The notes under the pieces were generated by a model. That model was given only the letters and a program-made list of their open reading frames with translations. It was not told where the DNA came from and did not search any database. From contig JASJQH010006965.1 in NCBI GenBank assembly GCA_040143965.1, positions 1 to 31,411 on the forward strand: a DNA stretch of 31,411 nucleotides, written 5' to 3'. Position 1 is the stretch's first letter; the number at the start of each line of letters is the position of its first letter. The stretch comes from Basidiobolus ranarum. Lineage: Eukaryota; Basidiobolomycota; Basidiobolomycetes; Basidiobolales. Made by a program: the position numbers and the translations under genes. Below are positions 1 through 11,400 of the stretch, piece by piece.

Positions 1-194
1 ATAGTGTCAAACCTGAATCTCGCTCTTATTCAAGAGATTTTAAATAAATGAACAGCCCAAAGGGTCGGGGGGAATTCCTGAACGACCACCCCACCGTCTA
101 AGGCCAATCAGTTGCCTGTATAGCTGAAGTGCCAAAGTACCATACATTGACAGACTAGGTTAAGGTTCCCTTGCAATATAGGCATAGCATACAA

Positions 195-267
195 GGACTG
201 GTAGCTCAGTGGTTAGAGCACCTTGCTAAATTGAAGGAGGTCCCAGGTTCAAATCCTGGCCAGATCA
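195..267 (+). tRNA. tRNA-like sequence, probably a tRNA pseudogene or SINE head
   Basis: A 73-nt cloverleaf can be drawn: acceptor 195-201/260-266, D stem 204-207/216-219, anticodon stem 221-225/233-237, T stem 243-247/255-259. The A box (TAGCTCAGTGG) and B box (GGTTCAAATCC) are textbook pol III promoter elements. Against a working tRNA: the acceptor stem has an A-A mismatch, the anticodon stem has a G-G mismatch, the loop reads CTAAATT, which would give anticodon AAA followed by T37 (position 37 is nearly always a purine), and no run of four or more T follows closely. It lies beside a dead transposon, so a tRNA-derived SINE or pseudogene is the better reading. No SINE body or A-rich tail was recognised. 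Confidence 0.4.
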
Positions 268-2677
268 ATATTTCTCCCTAAATAATTTCAATATGTAATC
301 CAATACTTCAGATGTATCATTGGTTTGATAGATTATCCCATGGCTAATGTTAAAATTAGCATTGCTTAAGCACCTATATGGTCATATATAGCTTAGAACT
401 TGATTGTTTTATATTTCACTAGGATATTATCCATTATTCTCAATTGGAATTTGCTTGGAATATTTTTACTGACTTGGAAGTTCTCCAATATATAGATTTA
501 TGAAACTTTTGCTAGATGCCCCAAATATTGCACACATGTTCTTGGGACCCTCCTTAACAGATTCTATCTGCTAGTTTGTCTATATCTTGACAAAACTATA
601 AATGTCCACTGAATACTTAATAAATCAATAAGTAAAAACCACCAATTTCTCTAATTCTCCAAACCACTTCCAATAGGCTCCCAAATACTTAAACAGATAT
701 GACATTGCTTGAATAGGTTACCCCATGACTGATACAATAATTCCATGTATTGTGATCTATCTCACCAAGAAGTCTGTCTTGCAGCTATCCTGGAAATACC
801 ATCAGATTATCATACAAACAAATAGGCCAAATTATAGAGGTACTTACTCTTTGTCTACAGATTGGGTTTTGTTGCTGTTATTATGCTCAAACAATGCAAA
901 AACCCATCAACATATTGAAAGGTTCTCTGTGTTGGAAGGTTAACATAGTCTGGAGTCTCCTTAACTCATTTCATTATATCCAACACTGATTTTGCTGATA
1001 TATTGTTAATCATATTAGCATTCAGTAATACTGATGATTTCACATGGAGCATTGTTTCACCGCAGATATGCTCCATTGGCAACTTCCAGAATGTATAGCA
1101 AAGGCCTTTAATCTCCCAGCATTATGAACAAAGCAGTAGGGTATGTATTGAATACTGACATAGATTCAGTCTATCTTGTTTAAATCTATAATAAAGTTTC
1201 TCATATCCAATTATAAAATCTTTGCACAGTTGCTGTCTCTTCCTGAGATCTGCCAATGTCCGTTGATGCCATAAGAATATATTAACAATATCCACAAACA
1301 ACTCCCAATGTTGCTAATACTTATCAGGCAGAAATCTTTTTAAGATTTCACTTGAATATATACAAATCCAATACTTACAGTCTTTGCATTTAAATAAATG
1401 CCTAGATGAGTAGATATTGATGGGAGTGCTTTTATAATATGTAACCAGATATTATCTTGACCACATTCAAGTGATTGCAAGTAGATTCAAGAAAATTGTA
1501 GGAGAAACTTATACTGTTTCCTAACTGATAAATAATATACTCTATTCAATGTTAATTACATGAAGAAATAGTACATAAACACCTGTAGCAAAGACTGGAT
1601 TGAGCCAATGCAGTTATATTTACAACATCTGTGGCAATAGGATGAGATTAACTTGGATGATCTCCAGTTCAACCTTTCTGATTCTTGGATAATCCACATG
1701 TGTGTTCTGATTTTGAGCCAAATGAAACTTAACTTAAAGTTGGTAACTAACTTGGATGCGACTTAAGAAGAAGTCGGGTTTGTAATGACATAACCTAATA
1801 AATAAGCAACTTTAATATGAATCATTGATCATATACTTGTTGTAAGTTACATAATATTATTACTATGCATACAATACTGGTTAGATTTACGCTTATGATA
1901 TTACGAAAGGAACGTTGAAAACGAGGGCTAAATTAAATTCAAAATAATGGTGAAATAGTAATGAATACTATCTTATTAGAGGCTTTCGTAATGCAGCTCA
2001 ATAAAGGAGCATTAAAAGCATTTACTGGATCTGAGAAAACGGATTAATGAGTAAATGGATAAAATACGATCTACATCCCACACGCACACACACACACCAT
2101 CAACAAGTAACACACATAATCTGATATATTATCAATCATGGATACCTAATTAAGCTTATTGTTAGTAACCGTACAATGTTACTAAGCCAAATGTAACAAT
2201 GAAATGTGAATCTCGCCCTTGAACATACTCCTTGCAACATGACTAATAGCAAATAGTCACTTTTTGGCTTAGCCTAAGTTTTAATCGTCTCTGCCATGTT
2301 TCGAGTGAGAGAAACCTTAACTATGTCTTGCTCTAAGAATGAAGGTGTTCAGAGTGTGCGTGATCTCTACACTGATCCAACGCATTAGTATTATGAAACA
2401 TGGGTTATTTAAATTGAGATATTTATGCACTCTCCAGCCAAAGTAAGCAATTTGTACTCATGAGTTGACTCATAATCCAGCTGAGAATAGATAACGCACC
2501 TATAGTGGACACCCTAAAACTGGTATTAAACTAGACAATGACAGTGAAAGGAAGTGTTTTAGCCAACACAAGACCTATCGTGGGGGAGTCACGGTACTAG
2601 TGAATTCTTGTTTCTAGCGTGAAAGCAAGCCGGTAGATCAACAGCAACCATAGGCAAGTATTTGAATCTCAGAACAG
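268..2677. other. Gene-poor region with no intact gene besides the transposon fragment
   Basis: Apart from the transposon fragment, I find no credible coding sequence. The open frame at 725-943 (+) lies opposite the decayed element and shows no family features. A CA-type microsatellite sits at 2079-2098, and a 10-bp inverted repeat (CTAAGCCAAA) at 2182-2191 and 2263-2272 encloses a 71-bp loop. The last few hundred bases are presumably the promoter region of the gene at 2739. Confidence 0.5.
900..1420 (-). mobile_element. Decayed Tnp2-type (CACTA/En-Spm-like) DNA transposon fragment
   Basis: On the minus strand one frame reads as a transposase-associated domain I recall from fungal Tnp2-type elements: KDCKYWICIYSSEILKRFLP, then a W-x-LF-V-I segment, then YEKLYYRFKQDRLNLCQYSI and HTLL, then FWKLPMEHICGETML. 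These match the family pattern of a W-x-LF block, a YE-LYY block, C-x-x-SIH-LLH and FPMER-CG. In-frame stops interrupt it (for example after LPDKY, after LLLCS and after VLDIMK), so it is dead. Weaker similarity may extend to about 640 on one side and 1720 on the other. I saw no terminal inverted repeats or target-site duplication, so the element's edges are unknown. A KDZ-like assignment is possible instead of CACTA. Confidence 0.55.
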
Positions 2678-2685
2678 TATATATA
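2678..2685 (+). promoter_or_regulatory. TATA-like element
   Basis: TATATATA ends 53 nt before the ATG at 2739, which would place a typical start of transcription between about 2705 and 2720. It is the only TATA-like stretch close upstream of this gene. Confidence 0.4.
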
Positions 2686-2738
2686 GTCCGCGTTACGTCT
2701 CTTCCTGTCCACATATACTCTTTAATATTATCTCTTTC

Positions 2739-3440
2739 ATGTACAAAATCATCGGATCCCTTCTTGGCGCCCTGGTTTTTGCTGCACCAACTCAGGCAGA
2801 TATTTCATCGTTCACCTCTTTCCAAGTGGTCAACACCTGTTCAGCTAGTGTTAAATTCCTTCCTGGATTCAGTAAAGATATCAGTTTATGTATGAAGCCA
2901 ACCACCAACACCACTCTACCCTATGCCACTCCATTTACTATTAGTTGGGATTTTGTAACACAACCCGATTGCGCAGCTTATGCTAATGCGTTTAGTGTTG
3001 GAGCGTCAAGTTTTATGTTTGCATATGTTAGTTGTCAAAAGGGGGATTTCGTCCCTCATTCTCCACAGTTGGTCACCACCAAGACTGGTAGTCTAACCAC
3101 TACTGGTGGACCATGTCCTGTTTGTGACCCCGTATCTCCACAATCTTCAGTTGACATTTATTTGGCTGGTAGCTACAATGGTACAACCTATGCTGTTGGT
3201 GGAGTAACTGTCAATCTTAGCTTTCCTAATACACCATCCACTCAGCCAAATCCTCCCAAGCTGAGTCCATCCGCAGCACCCATTACACCTACCACGGTTG
3301 ACTCAAATCCAAGTGCCATATTTCCAAGCAACGTGAACAAGCCAGTCACTTCTCCAGTTGGCTCTGGTAATACACTAAGCAACCATCTGACTCACCCTAT
3401 AAGTATCATTACCATGCTAATGATGGCAGTAGCCTTTTAA
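2739..3440 (+). CDS. Secreted, probably GPI-anchored protein of unknown family
   Basis: A single-exon frame encodes 233 residues. Residues 1-20 form a signal peptide (MYKIIGSLLGALVFAAPTQA, likely cleavage after TQA). The mature part has six cysteines (34, 51, 78, 99, 126, 129), enough for three disulfides, with the last pair as CPVC. N-glycosylation sequons lie at N57, N147 and N159. Residues 163-215 are rich in Pro, Ser, Thr and Asn, like a glycosylated stalk. The C terminus is hydrophobic (ISIITMLMMAVAF) after small residues (GSGN, 208-211), the pattern of a GPI-anchor signal. I infer a cell-surface or wall protein; the family is not recognised. AATAAA at 3516-3521 could serve as the polyadenylation signal. 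Confidence 0.8.
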   Translation: MYKIIGSLLGALVFAAPTQADISSFTSFQVVNTCSASVKFLPGFSKDISLCMKPTTNTTLPYATPFTISWDFVTQPDCAAYANAFSVGASSFMFAYVSCQKGDFVPHSPQLVTTKTGSLTTTGGPCPVCDPVSPQSSVDIYLAGSYNGTTYAVGGVTVNLSFPNTPSTQPNPPKLSPSAAPITPTTVDSNPSAIFPSNVNKPVTSPVGSGNTLSNHLTHPISIITMLMMAVAF

Positions 3441-3515
3441 ATTGAAGATTCATCACTAACTTACATCCTACACCATCCCCATCGACATCAACATCATCTA
3501 ATAATATACGTTCAT

Positions 3516-3521
3516 AATAAA
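3516..3521 (+). terminator. Polyadenylation signal AATAAA
   Basis: A canonical AATAAA lies 76 nt after the stop codon of the secreted protein gene (2739-3440). The rest of 3441-3749 holds no gene and presumably contains the two convergent 3' ends. Confidence 0.4.
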
Positions 3522-3749
3522 TTCTATTTATTGTACACTCTCATGGTGTCAGCGAAAGAGATTTAATAAAGATCACTTGGAGAAAGGTGGATAATTGGAA
3601 TAGTAAATAAAGTATGATAAGATAGATTACAAAAAAATCAACGTATGCGAATCCACTTGAGATATTAAGGCGTTCATCGAGAACAGAGAAAATCAATTAG
3701 GTAGCAATTTACTTGGGTGCTACGAAAAGAGTTGATTCGTTCTAGAAAT

Positions 3750-4204
3750 TTATTGACTAGGTCCACCTAAAGTAGTACCTGGTCCATTCTTACTGGCTTG
3801 TACTAACTCTTCCAATTCATCAACTGGTTCTTCAGCATCTAAAAATTGGAAATTTCTTATTAATATGTACGTCTTTTTAGTAAAGGTCAAAGTTCTATTC
3901 AAATTACCATCCATATCTTCTTCAGCTTGAGCTAAACCTTTCTCTACTAAACGAGCATGTTCCTATGGGAAGGTGGATTACGGTAAGCAATGGATAACGA
4001 GTCAAAGAAACCCGTAGGTTATGAGTAACTTACAAATTTAATGGCTTTCTCGAGTTGCTTAATCTTCTTCTTGGAAGGTACAGCGCTACGAATAATAGCG
4101 TTTTCGGTTTTTCCAACTCCACGGACATTGGTCTTGTGGTGATGCTTACGCTGACGGCGAATTTTCAGCAAGTTTTTGGTGGGGTTATTGTGGTTGTGCT
4201 TCAT
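3750..4204 (-). CDS. Small charge-split basic/acidic protein, possibly nucleolar
   Basis: Three exons (4204-4034, 3962-3908, 3838-3750) with introns of 71 and 69 nt give 104 residues and close in frame. Donors are GTAAGT and GTAATT; acceptors are ATAG and TTAG. Exon 1 (residues 1-57) is strongly basic, with His/Lys/Arg clusters such as KIRRQRKHHHKTNVRG and PSKKKIKQLEKAIK. The remainder is acidic (QAEEDMDDAEEPVDELEELV). Short Lys-rich proteins with an acidic tail are common among ribosome-biogenesis factors, and a nucleolar role is my inference only. I considered an Alb1-like factor but could not match its motifs. It faces the BNA1-like gene across a 340-bp divergent intergenic region. Confidence 0.75.
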
Positions 4205-4544
4205 CTTGGATAAAATGGATAGGTATGCAAGGAGAGAAGTCTATATGAAAAATAATCTACCTATTTTCTTCCACTAGTTCCATTGAAAGAAAAAAAAAAG
4301 TAAAAAAATGGTGAATTCATCGATTTCTCTTTTTTATTGATTAATATAGATTGATGGACGGGGATTTTTGAGGATAGAGTATTGAGGAAATTCAATCCAA
4401 ATTCTGGAATGACCTACTATGATTCATAATTTATCTTGAGTACCACTTTGGAAGAGATGGTGGAGGTTGGGGTCAAGTCTAATAATGGTCGATTGAAATA
4501 TCATTAAGCAGGACATCGTATCTTGAACGTGTATCTTTACAACA
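4205..4544. promoter_or_regulatory. Shared divergent promoter region
   Basis: This 340-bp stretch separates the divergently transcribed small basic protein gene (-) and the 3-hydroxyanthranilate dioxygenase gene (+). It contains A-rich tracts near 4287-4308, which often keep yeast and fungal promoters nucleosome-poor. No coding signal or specific factor site was recognised. Confidence 0.4.
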
Positions 4545-5235
4545 ATGCCCATGATTTTGCCACCCATTAACTTCCGAGCATGGATTGAAGAACACAAAGA
4601 CAAACTTCAGCCTCCAGTCAACAACTATATCGTACATAAAGGGAACTTTATTGTTATGGCGGTTGGAGGGCCCAACAAACGTAATGACTTCCACGTTAAC
4701 GAAACCGAGGTACACCTCATTCCACTAGTGCTTTTCATTCCTTCAATGCACCAAGTTAACTCTTTCTAACTTCAGGAATATTTTTACCAATATAAAGGAG
4801 ACATGTTGCTCAAAATCATGAACGAAGGAAAACCAGAGGACATTAACATCAGAGAAGGGGAGTTCTTTTTGTTACCTGGTAAGTGTATGGGTTTTTTCAT
4901 GGGTTACAGCCAATTGACTGACTAATATCGTGTTAGCAAATGTTCCCCATAACCCAGTTCGTTTTGCTGATACCATTGGAGTTGTTATCGAAAGTCAAAG
5001 ACGGTCAAATGAAATTGGTTAGTATCAATTGAGTGCAAATATTTGTTCAAGTTTTAACTAAGAAATTTTAGATCGTCTGCGTTGGTATTGTGAAAATTGT
5101 CTGGAAATTGTTTATGAAGAGGGCTTTCATTGCACTGACCTCGGTACGCAGCTTAAACCGGTTATTGAGAAATACGCCAGCCAATCAGATTTACGTATAT
5201 GCAAGCATTGCAAATTCCAAAATCCTGCTAAATAA
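4545..5235 (+). CDS. BNA1: 3-hydroxyanthranilate 3,4-dioxygenase
   Basis: This cytosolic enzyme opens the ring of 3-hydroxyanthranilate, producing the precursor of quinolinate in kynurenine-pathway NAD synthesis. Four exons (4545-4709, 4776-4878, 4937-5017, 5072-5235) give 170 residues, close to the fungal size. The cupin fold is clear: [11 protein letters not shown] near residues 23-33, [15 protein letters not shown] at 41-55 and NVPHNPVRF at 91-99. By family comparison R46 and R98 bind substrate and H50, E56 and H94 bind iron. The second metal site, typical of bacterial and fungal forms, is kept as C123/C126 (WYCENC) and C160/C163 (CKHC). The gene is convergent with ATG2, and an AATAAA overlaps its stop codon. 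Confidence 0.95.
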
Positions 5236-5421
5236 AGGCGGCTAAAATAAACACTGTAGACCAATCGGAAGATCTGATTAGCTCGTGATTTTTAACGTTG
5301 GTGGATTCGTTCGAATCAGCTTCATCAGGTGCATCACCTGAATCACCCTAATCAACCGAACTATCATAGAACACAAATAGAGAAAATGAGATATTTTATT
5401 ATGAGATGAGAAGGCGCTATG

Positions 5422-8400
5422 CTATTTATATTTCTATATTCCATTCAAACCAAATCATGTATGAGGTTAGCAACTATTGAGAGAATGTTTCTGATGCACA
5501 AATGCACTTACATCCTCCATTTGTAGTCTTTTGCTGGGATCGATCGTATTTCGTGCACCCAACAGGACCTTAGATAGGGCTTCAGTAGCTCCGATCATTG
5601 GCTTCAGTACTGCACTGGGAGTTCCTCTTACCAAAGCTCGAATTGAGCTCTATTTATGTAAAGTTAATCCCATGTTGTCTTCAATAATATGCAAGTTGTT
5701 TATTATACCTGAGCTCCTGAGCGGTCATATGTCTGTATAGGTACAGTAATGAGCGAATGTGTCGCATTTCCAATATTCTTACTCAGACTTTTGTATGCAA
5801 GTTCAATCCCTATAGATCCAGTTACTAATTGGCTTCTAATTGGTGATTCTGTATATATCCACTAACCTTCATTCAAGCCGCTCGGTTGCTCTGAATATTT
5901 GCTCTTAGGCTGAGAGGCATTCTCCTCCTCCTCTGAATCCACTTCATGGTGACTATTTCGTCGTTGATGGGTTTCCTCAAAGGAAAGAATAATATCTGCC
6001 TGTTCCAATAGGCCCTGAGCTCCTACCGCTAATTTGGTACCTAGTTTAATAATCTCCATGGTAGTAGCCTTTGCAAATGAGGATGCACCTCTTTGAAATC
6101 CTAAATAATCGGGTTATTCAATTAATAATCGATCTAACCATCAAATGATTCAACGTATCGTCACAACCTCTGATTAATTGGCCATCTTTCAGGTATTGTT
6201 CCACGGGTAGCAAGACCAGATCTGCTAAGCCATTGCCTAAGTTGACTAGAGTTTTTATGGGGGCTACTCCAGTAACCACATTGGGAACCTGTGTACTGAT
6301 AATGTAGGGTTTCCAGGCAGATCCCAACTCTTCTAGTAGCCTATCGATTCCATTGATCTATTCAATCTGGGTTAGAAGTTGACTTTGATCAATGCTCTGC
6401 ATTAGTATTAACTCACTCCTTTGAGTTTTACTCCCAATAGCATCATGTCAGCCTCTTCTAGCCTGAAAAGATTCACAAGCTCGGAAAAGTTCCCTCCTTT
6501 CAGACTTCCAAAATCCAAGTGTTTAGGTTTGTAATCGAATTTCAATACAATAGGAAGTACCTCGAAATATTCTTCATATGGTTAAAAATAGTCAATAAAG
6601 TTAGGGCGGCATACTGAAGGGTAATTGATTTTCTTACGAAAGTAGATGTCCTCTTTTCGCTGAGGGGATTTGGGTCTGGCCATGTTGGGTGAAGTATCAA
6701 AGAACTTCATCACAAACTCTAGAGTATCCTGATCAATGTGAAGTCGAATAGGAAGGAGACGAATCTTCGAATTGCCATGTTAGTAAACAATGGTGCACAT
6801 TGATATTCAAATACAATTTACTCTACCTTTAGTCTCATCTCCTCCAGTGGAACGTTAGGGACTGGACGTACTCCATCCAGCTCTATGCAAACCATATTGG
6901 ACCAACTTTCTCTTGGACTGGTATCACTGTCGGGACGTAGATACGATAGAAACTTTTTCCACATGGATGTTCGTACACGGTCAATAATCTCTATATCTCG
7001 AATTGTAAATCTCACCCGAAAGGCAGTTTCCACTCCCAATGGATGCTGTTCGAAGCTGGCATTGATGGAGATCAATTTGATATCAAACTGACTAGACTTT
7101 GATCTTCCTCTTTTCTCCATATATTTGCTACGATTTCTGGATTTTCTTGGGGAACAGGTGGGATGATCGGTGGTGCTGTAATGTTCTGGTACCGACATTG
7201 TTTCATCATCATCGAAGTAACCTCTTTCAGAAGAAACTGCGGAGGAGGCGTATTCAGAACCAGAAGGTGTAGTTGGCATTAATTCCGGTTCATAAACATA
7301 GTAATCAAAATCCGGACTTGTACTAAACAAAACTTCCTTTCCTCTGGAACTTTTCAAACTTGAAGGCTCACTTCTGGGGGTTACAGTATCTACTGTTTGC
7401 CTATTTTTGATCCAGTCACTACCTGCATAAAGTTTCCAGGTAAAATTGAATTCACGAATTTGAATATGATTCAAGCCTTGAGGAGCACTTGTTACATCCA
7501 AAAAGGTAGACAGGGTTAGGAGAAGGGAAATATTGTGAAAAGCTGTAATATACAAACCTTGATTGCCCTTGTTCTTTCGAGAAGCTTGGATCCGAAAAAT
7601 GATCCTCTACTATAATGAGCTGCTCATCATCCAGCATTTTTACACTGTCTTCCAGATCCAGTAGAGATTCTTTAAAGTCAGCATCTTCAGTTTGAGGGTA
7701 TATATTTGCTTTCACCGATTTCCATTCTAAAGGGTAATGGTTAGCGGTTATTCAAGAGCTATTTCACTGGAAAGGTTATACCGTCATCTCCAGAGTCATC
7801 CGGCTCAGATGAGTAGTCCTCAAATGTATCATATTCCTCACTAGAGTCGTACTCGCTCTTTTTGAGATCGATTTCTGGCGCATAGTATTCTTCAACAAAA
7901 CTTAAACTATCCACATTTATGTCACTGGCTAATTTGGTACTATCCAACTTTGATGGACTAAATGCATTCTCGTCTAGACTGGCTACAAGTGTGTCGTAAG
8001 GATAAAGGGTTTAATACTCCTTCACAGAGATGCCACACTTTAGGATTGCACTTACATAGCATGTCAGTCAATACACCATCGTCATTATCATTGCTTTGAA
8101 CTTCATCTACTTCCAATTGTGCCGGACTTCCTTTTCTATTAGGCAACAGAGTATGTGAGTAGAGAGTATTTCAACAAAAAAGTAATAACTTTTAAATGTA
8201 CTTCTCAGTGGAGTTCTTCAATTTCTGTGAAATGTAATCGATTAATTCCACCAAAGTTTGAAACGAGTCAGAGCATGTTTCCACCACAAAGCTTTGATTG
8301 GTAATCTCCAAGTCAAGTCGTGGTAGTTCATCCTTATTCAGCTTTATGATCACTTCTAGGAAATCGACAGAGGAGATAACAGCATATCCTAAGCCACGAT

Positions 8401-11400
8401 AATAGCTTTTGAGGCTACCAAAATAATGTTTGTTATTTCCCATAAAAACATCTTCATTTAAACATCCACTGTCATCAACAAGGAGAACGTCCGCATTTTG
8501 TAGGAAAACCTTGATTTGGGTACTGGGGGATCCTGAAACGAGATTACTGGAAATCTTTAGACTTTCCGCCATAAGGATGCATTTCGTCGGATGGTCGTTT
8601 GGAGAATAATCGATCAAGGAATTCTCGATGACCAAAAATAGACGAACTGTCGATCGAGTGGATACTTCTGAGCTAGTGTCATTCGATCCAGTCCCGAATA
8701 AGATCATGTCTTCCATGAAAGTGGACTCTAATTGTAAATCCCATATCACATTATTCATCGCTATGGTGGCCAAATTATCTCGTTTCCCGGTATTTTTGTT
8801 CGTCGTTATAACAAAGGTAGAAAGCAACATGGATTTGTTCTGTCGCGTTTTCAATACGTCAGTGTTAATCTTTGAGATAATCGAGTTTTGACTCATCGAA
8901 TTGGTGATATCAGAGAGGGAGAATTCCTCTATATCCAAGTTGAAGTAGGACACATCTTTTCCTTCAAAACCGACGACACCAAAGAACCCTAGTTCACTTA
9001 GTTGAAGCTCGTAAAGCTTCGATGGACTGTTCAAAAGCGAGGGGACTGGAATGGTGGAGGAACACACTACAGCAACATCTATATTATGCATCACTACAAC
9101 CAAAGAAACTAAGCTTGGGTTTGGTAGCTCAAAATCCAATTTCTCCTCAACATCTAGAAGACTAGTTGGCTCACTAGTAGCGTTCGTGTCGAGTCCTTCA
9201 CCTACGTTTCCAAAAGCGTTGATCTGATCTAATTTAGAAGAAATATGACCAAAAGATATTGGTTTGATACGTGTGTCTTCGAGGTTTGAATGTAATTTCC
9301 ACCGAGATAGCGAATCCAACAACGTCTGAATAAGGTCTAATCGATGCTTGGTAATCATTACAAAGATATTTGGGAGGTTGCAGTTGACGGCATGAACTGA
9401 ATTTTCAAGTGTGCGTTGTTTGAACATTACAACCTCTTCCTCTTCATCCTCATCTGTGAACTTTACGCGCTCCTCGCCTTCGAAGGAGGAAAACGTTTGA
9501 GGGAAATATGATTGATTGTACGGAGGTTTACTTCTTGTAGAAGTTTTTACCCCTTGCACTCGAGAAGTCACCTCGATGTTAGGTAAAATCTGGTGCAGTG
9601 AATCTTCCACCAACATAGGTTCTACTACCAAGAAACACATTGCAACAGAATCCGTGGCCTCTTTCAAGAATATATTCATTCGAAGCCATTCAAATCGAAT
9701 GCAGCTCTGACCGATCTCAGTTGGAAGTCCGGTATCTTTTTTGTACGGGTAGAATCGTTGTAGAGACTCGGGTTGAAGCATTTGGTTAACATTGGAAATG
9801 GCACGAACATTCGTAATGAACAGATCAATGAGGTCCACAATAAGAGCATCTTCGTGTATTCGACACTGGCTAATAGGATAAAATATGAATAGATCATTGC
9901 ATAATTTATGTGACAGTACTTCACTACCTTTGACTTTGCTGTACTTCCTCCGACGACAATGCTCCGCGAAGATCAGGAATAGCGAGCCATATTCTAAGAA
10001 ATTCTGTGCTGATGCGAAATTGTGTAGTTACGGAGCGGATACTATGCTGTAGTAGTGGATTAGTTCAGAACATGCAAGTATGAAATTATAAGAATCTATT
10101 CACTTCAGTAAGTGCTCTCTCATCCAAGTCGTTAATAATCCCTTGTTCATCATAGCCACTGGTTGATCTGATAATGGTCACATTCGTAAAAAAAATAGCA
10201 TTACTAAGCATATTGGCTTCTCATTTATTGTACTATTCACTAATACTACATACCCCTCGAAGCCGTTCTCATCAGAAGAATTTTCTGTTGTAGTTGTCTC
10301 ACTTATGGGAAAGAAACCCTGATAACGATTTATAACTTGAGGATTGATGAATATATGAAGAGGTTGGGATTCAACTAATATGTCTATTTTCGTTTGATTG
10401 TCGTGCGGTGAATCTAAATATAAACATTTAATAAAGGAAAGAGTATAATCTGAGGATGAAGCGGGTGTACCACCACTATCTGATATAGTGAGTCGCAAAC
10501 GTAAAGCGTTTTGCAACTTCTTTCCCTCCATGAAGGCATTACTCGTAGGTTTGCTATCTACACAAAAGCTAGGAAATCCGCGTGGTGGATTCATAGATAC
10601 CTCAACACTGCTGTCATAGGAACGAGTAAGACCAGGATCGAAACGAAGAATCGGTAAATATACACCTCGCTTTGATGAGTGATATGGGACGTGAGAGGGG
10701 GTACTTGGCTCATTCACTTGCGGATTGATCCATTCTGATATGTCGAATTTATTGGCATACATCTCCCATACCAATTGTCCATTTTTGACATCTCTTTTAT
10801 TCAGATCATAATCTCCTCTTACTGAGGAGTTTCCTGTATCGGCAATCCATTTCTTAACTCCTATGGTCAAAGTTTCCAAGTGGATGTTTATATGATCAGC
10901 GCCAACCTCATTGGGATTCTTTGTATTGAATCTCTCGGAGCCAGGGTCTAGTGAGGGGTTCGCATCGGTGGCTAGAAAGTATGAGCACCAAGATGCGATA
11001 TGAACTTTTAGTCGTCCGAAGTAACCTTCTCCGTCCAAGTCGTCAGTGGTAGCGCGTTCTTGATCACCACCACAGCCACTATTTAGTTGCTCTTTGTCGT
11101 TGTCGAAGATTGTGGGTTTTAGGCCAGGTTTGGAGCTTGGAGAGTAAAGGTAATCAGCCGAAGATTTTCTGCGAGTGGACTGGTACGAGTTCCTACGCCT
11201 CAAATCTTCGCGATAATTTGGATTGGTGAGATCGTCATCAAAATAACTATTTCTTTTGGGACTCTTTGGTGTTACAGTAAAAGCGTTGATAATATCTGTT
11301 AGAGCATGAATTTGACTCGGTGAAACAATCGTCACGATGGATTGGATAAACCATTCCACATCCCAATTGGGTGTATATTGTGACGTTGTTCGATCAAATA

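Noticed and set aside
2182-2272. Perfect 10-bp inverted repeat with a 71-bp loop
   Set aside because: The arms are short for so long a loop, so chance is likely in AT-rich DNA.
2662-2895. Second open frame overlapping the start of the secreted protein gene
   Set aside because: It has no Kozak-like context or family features and runs in another frame of the well-supported 2739-3440 gene.
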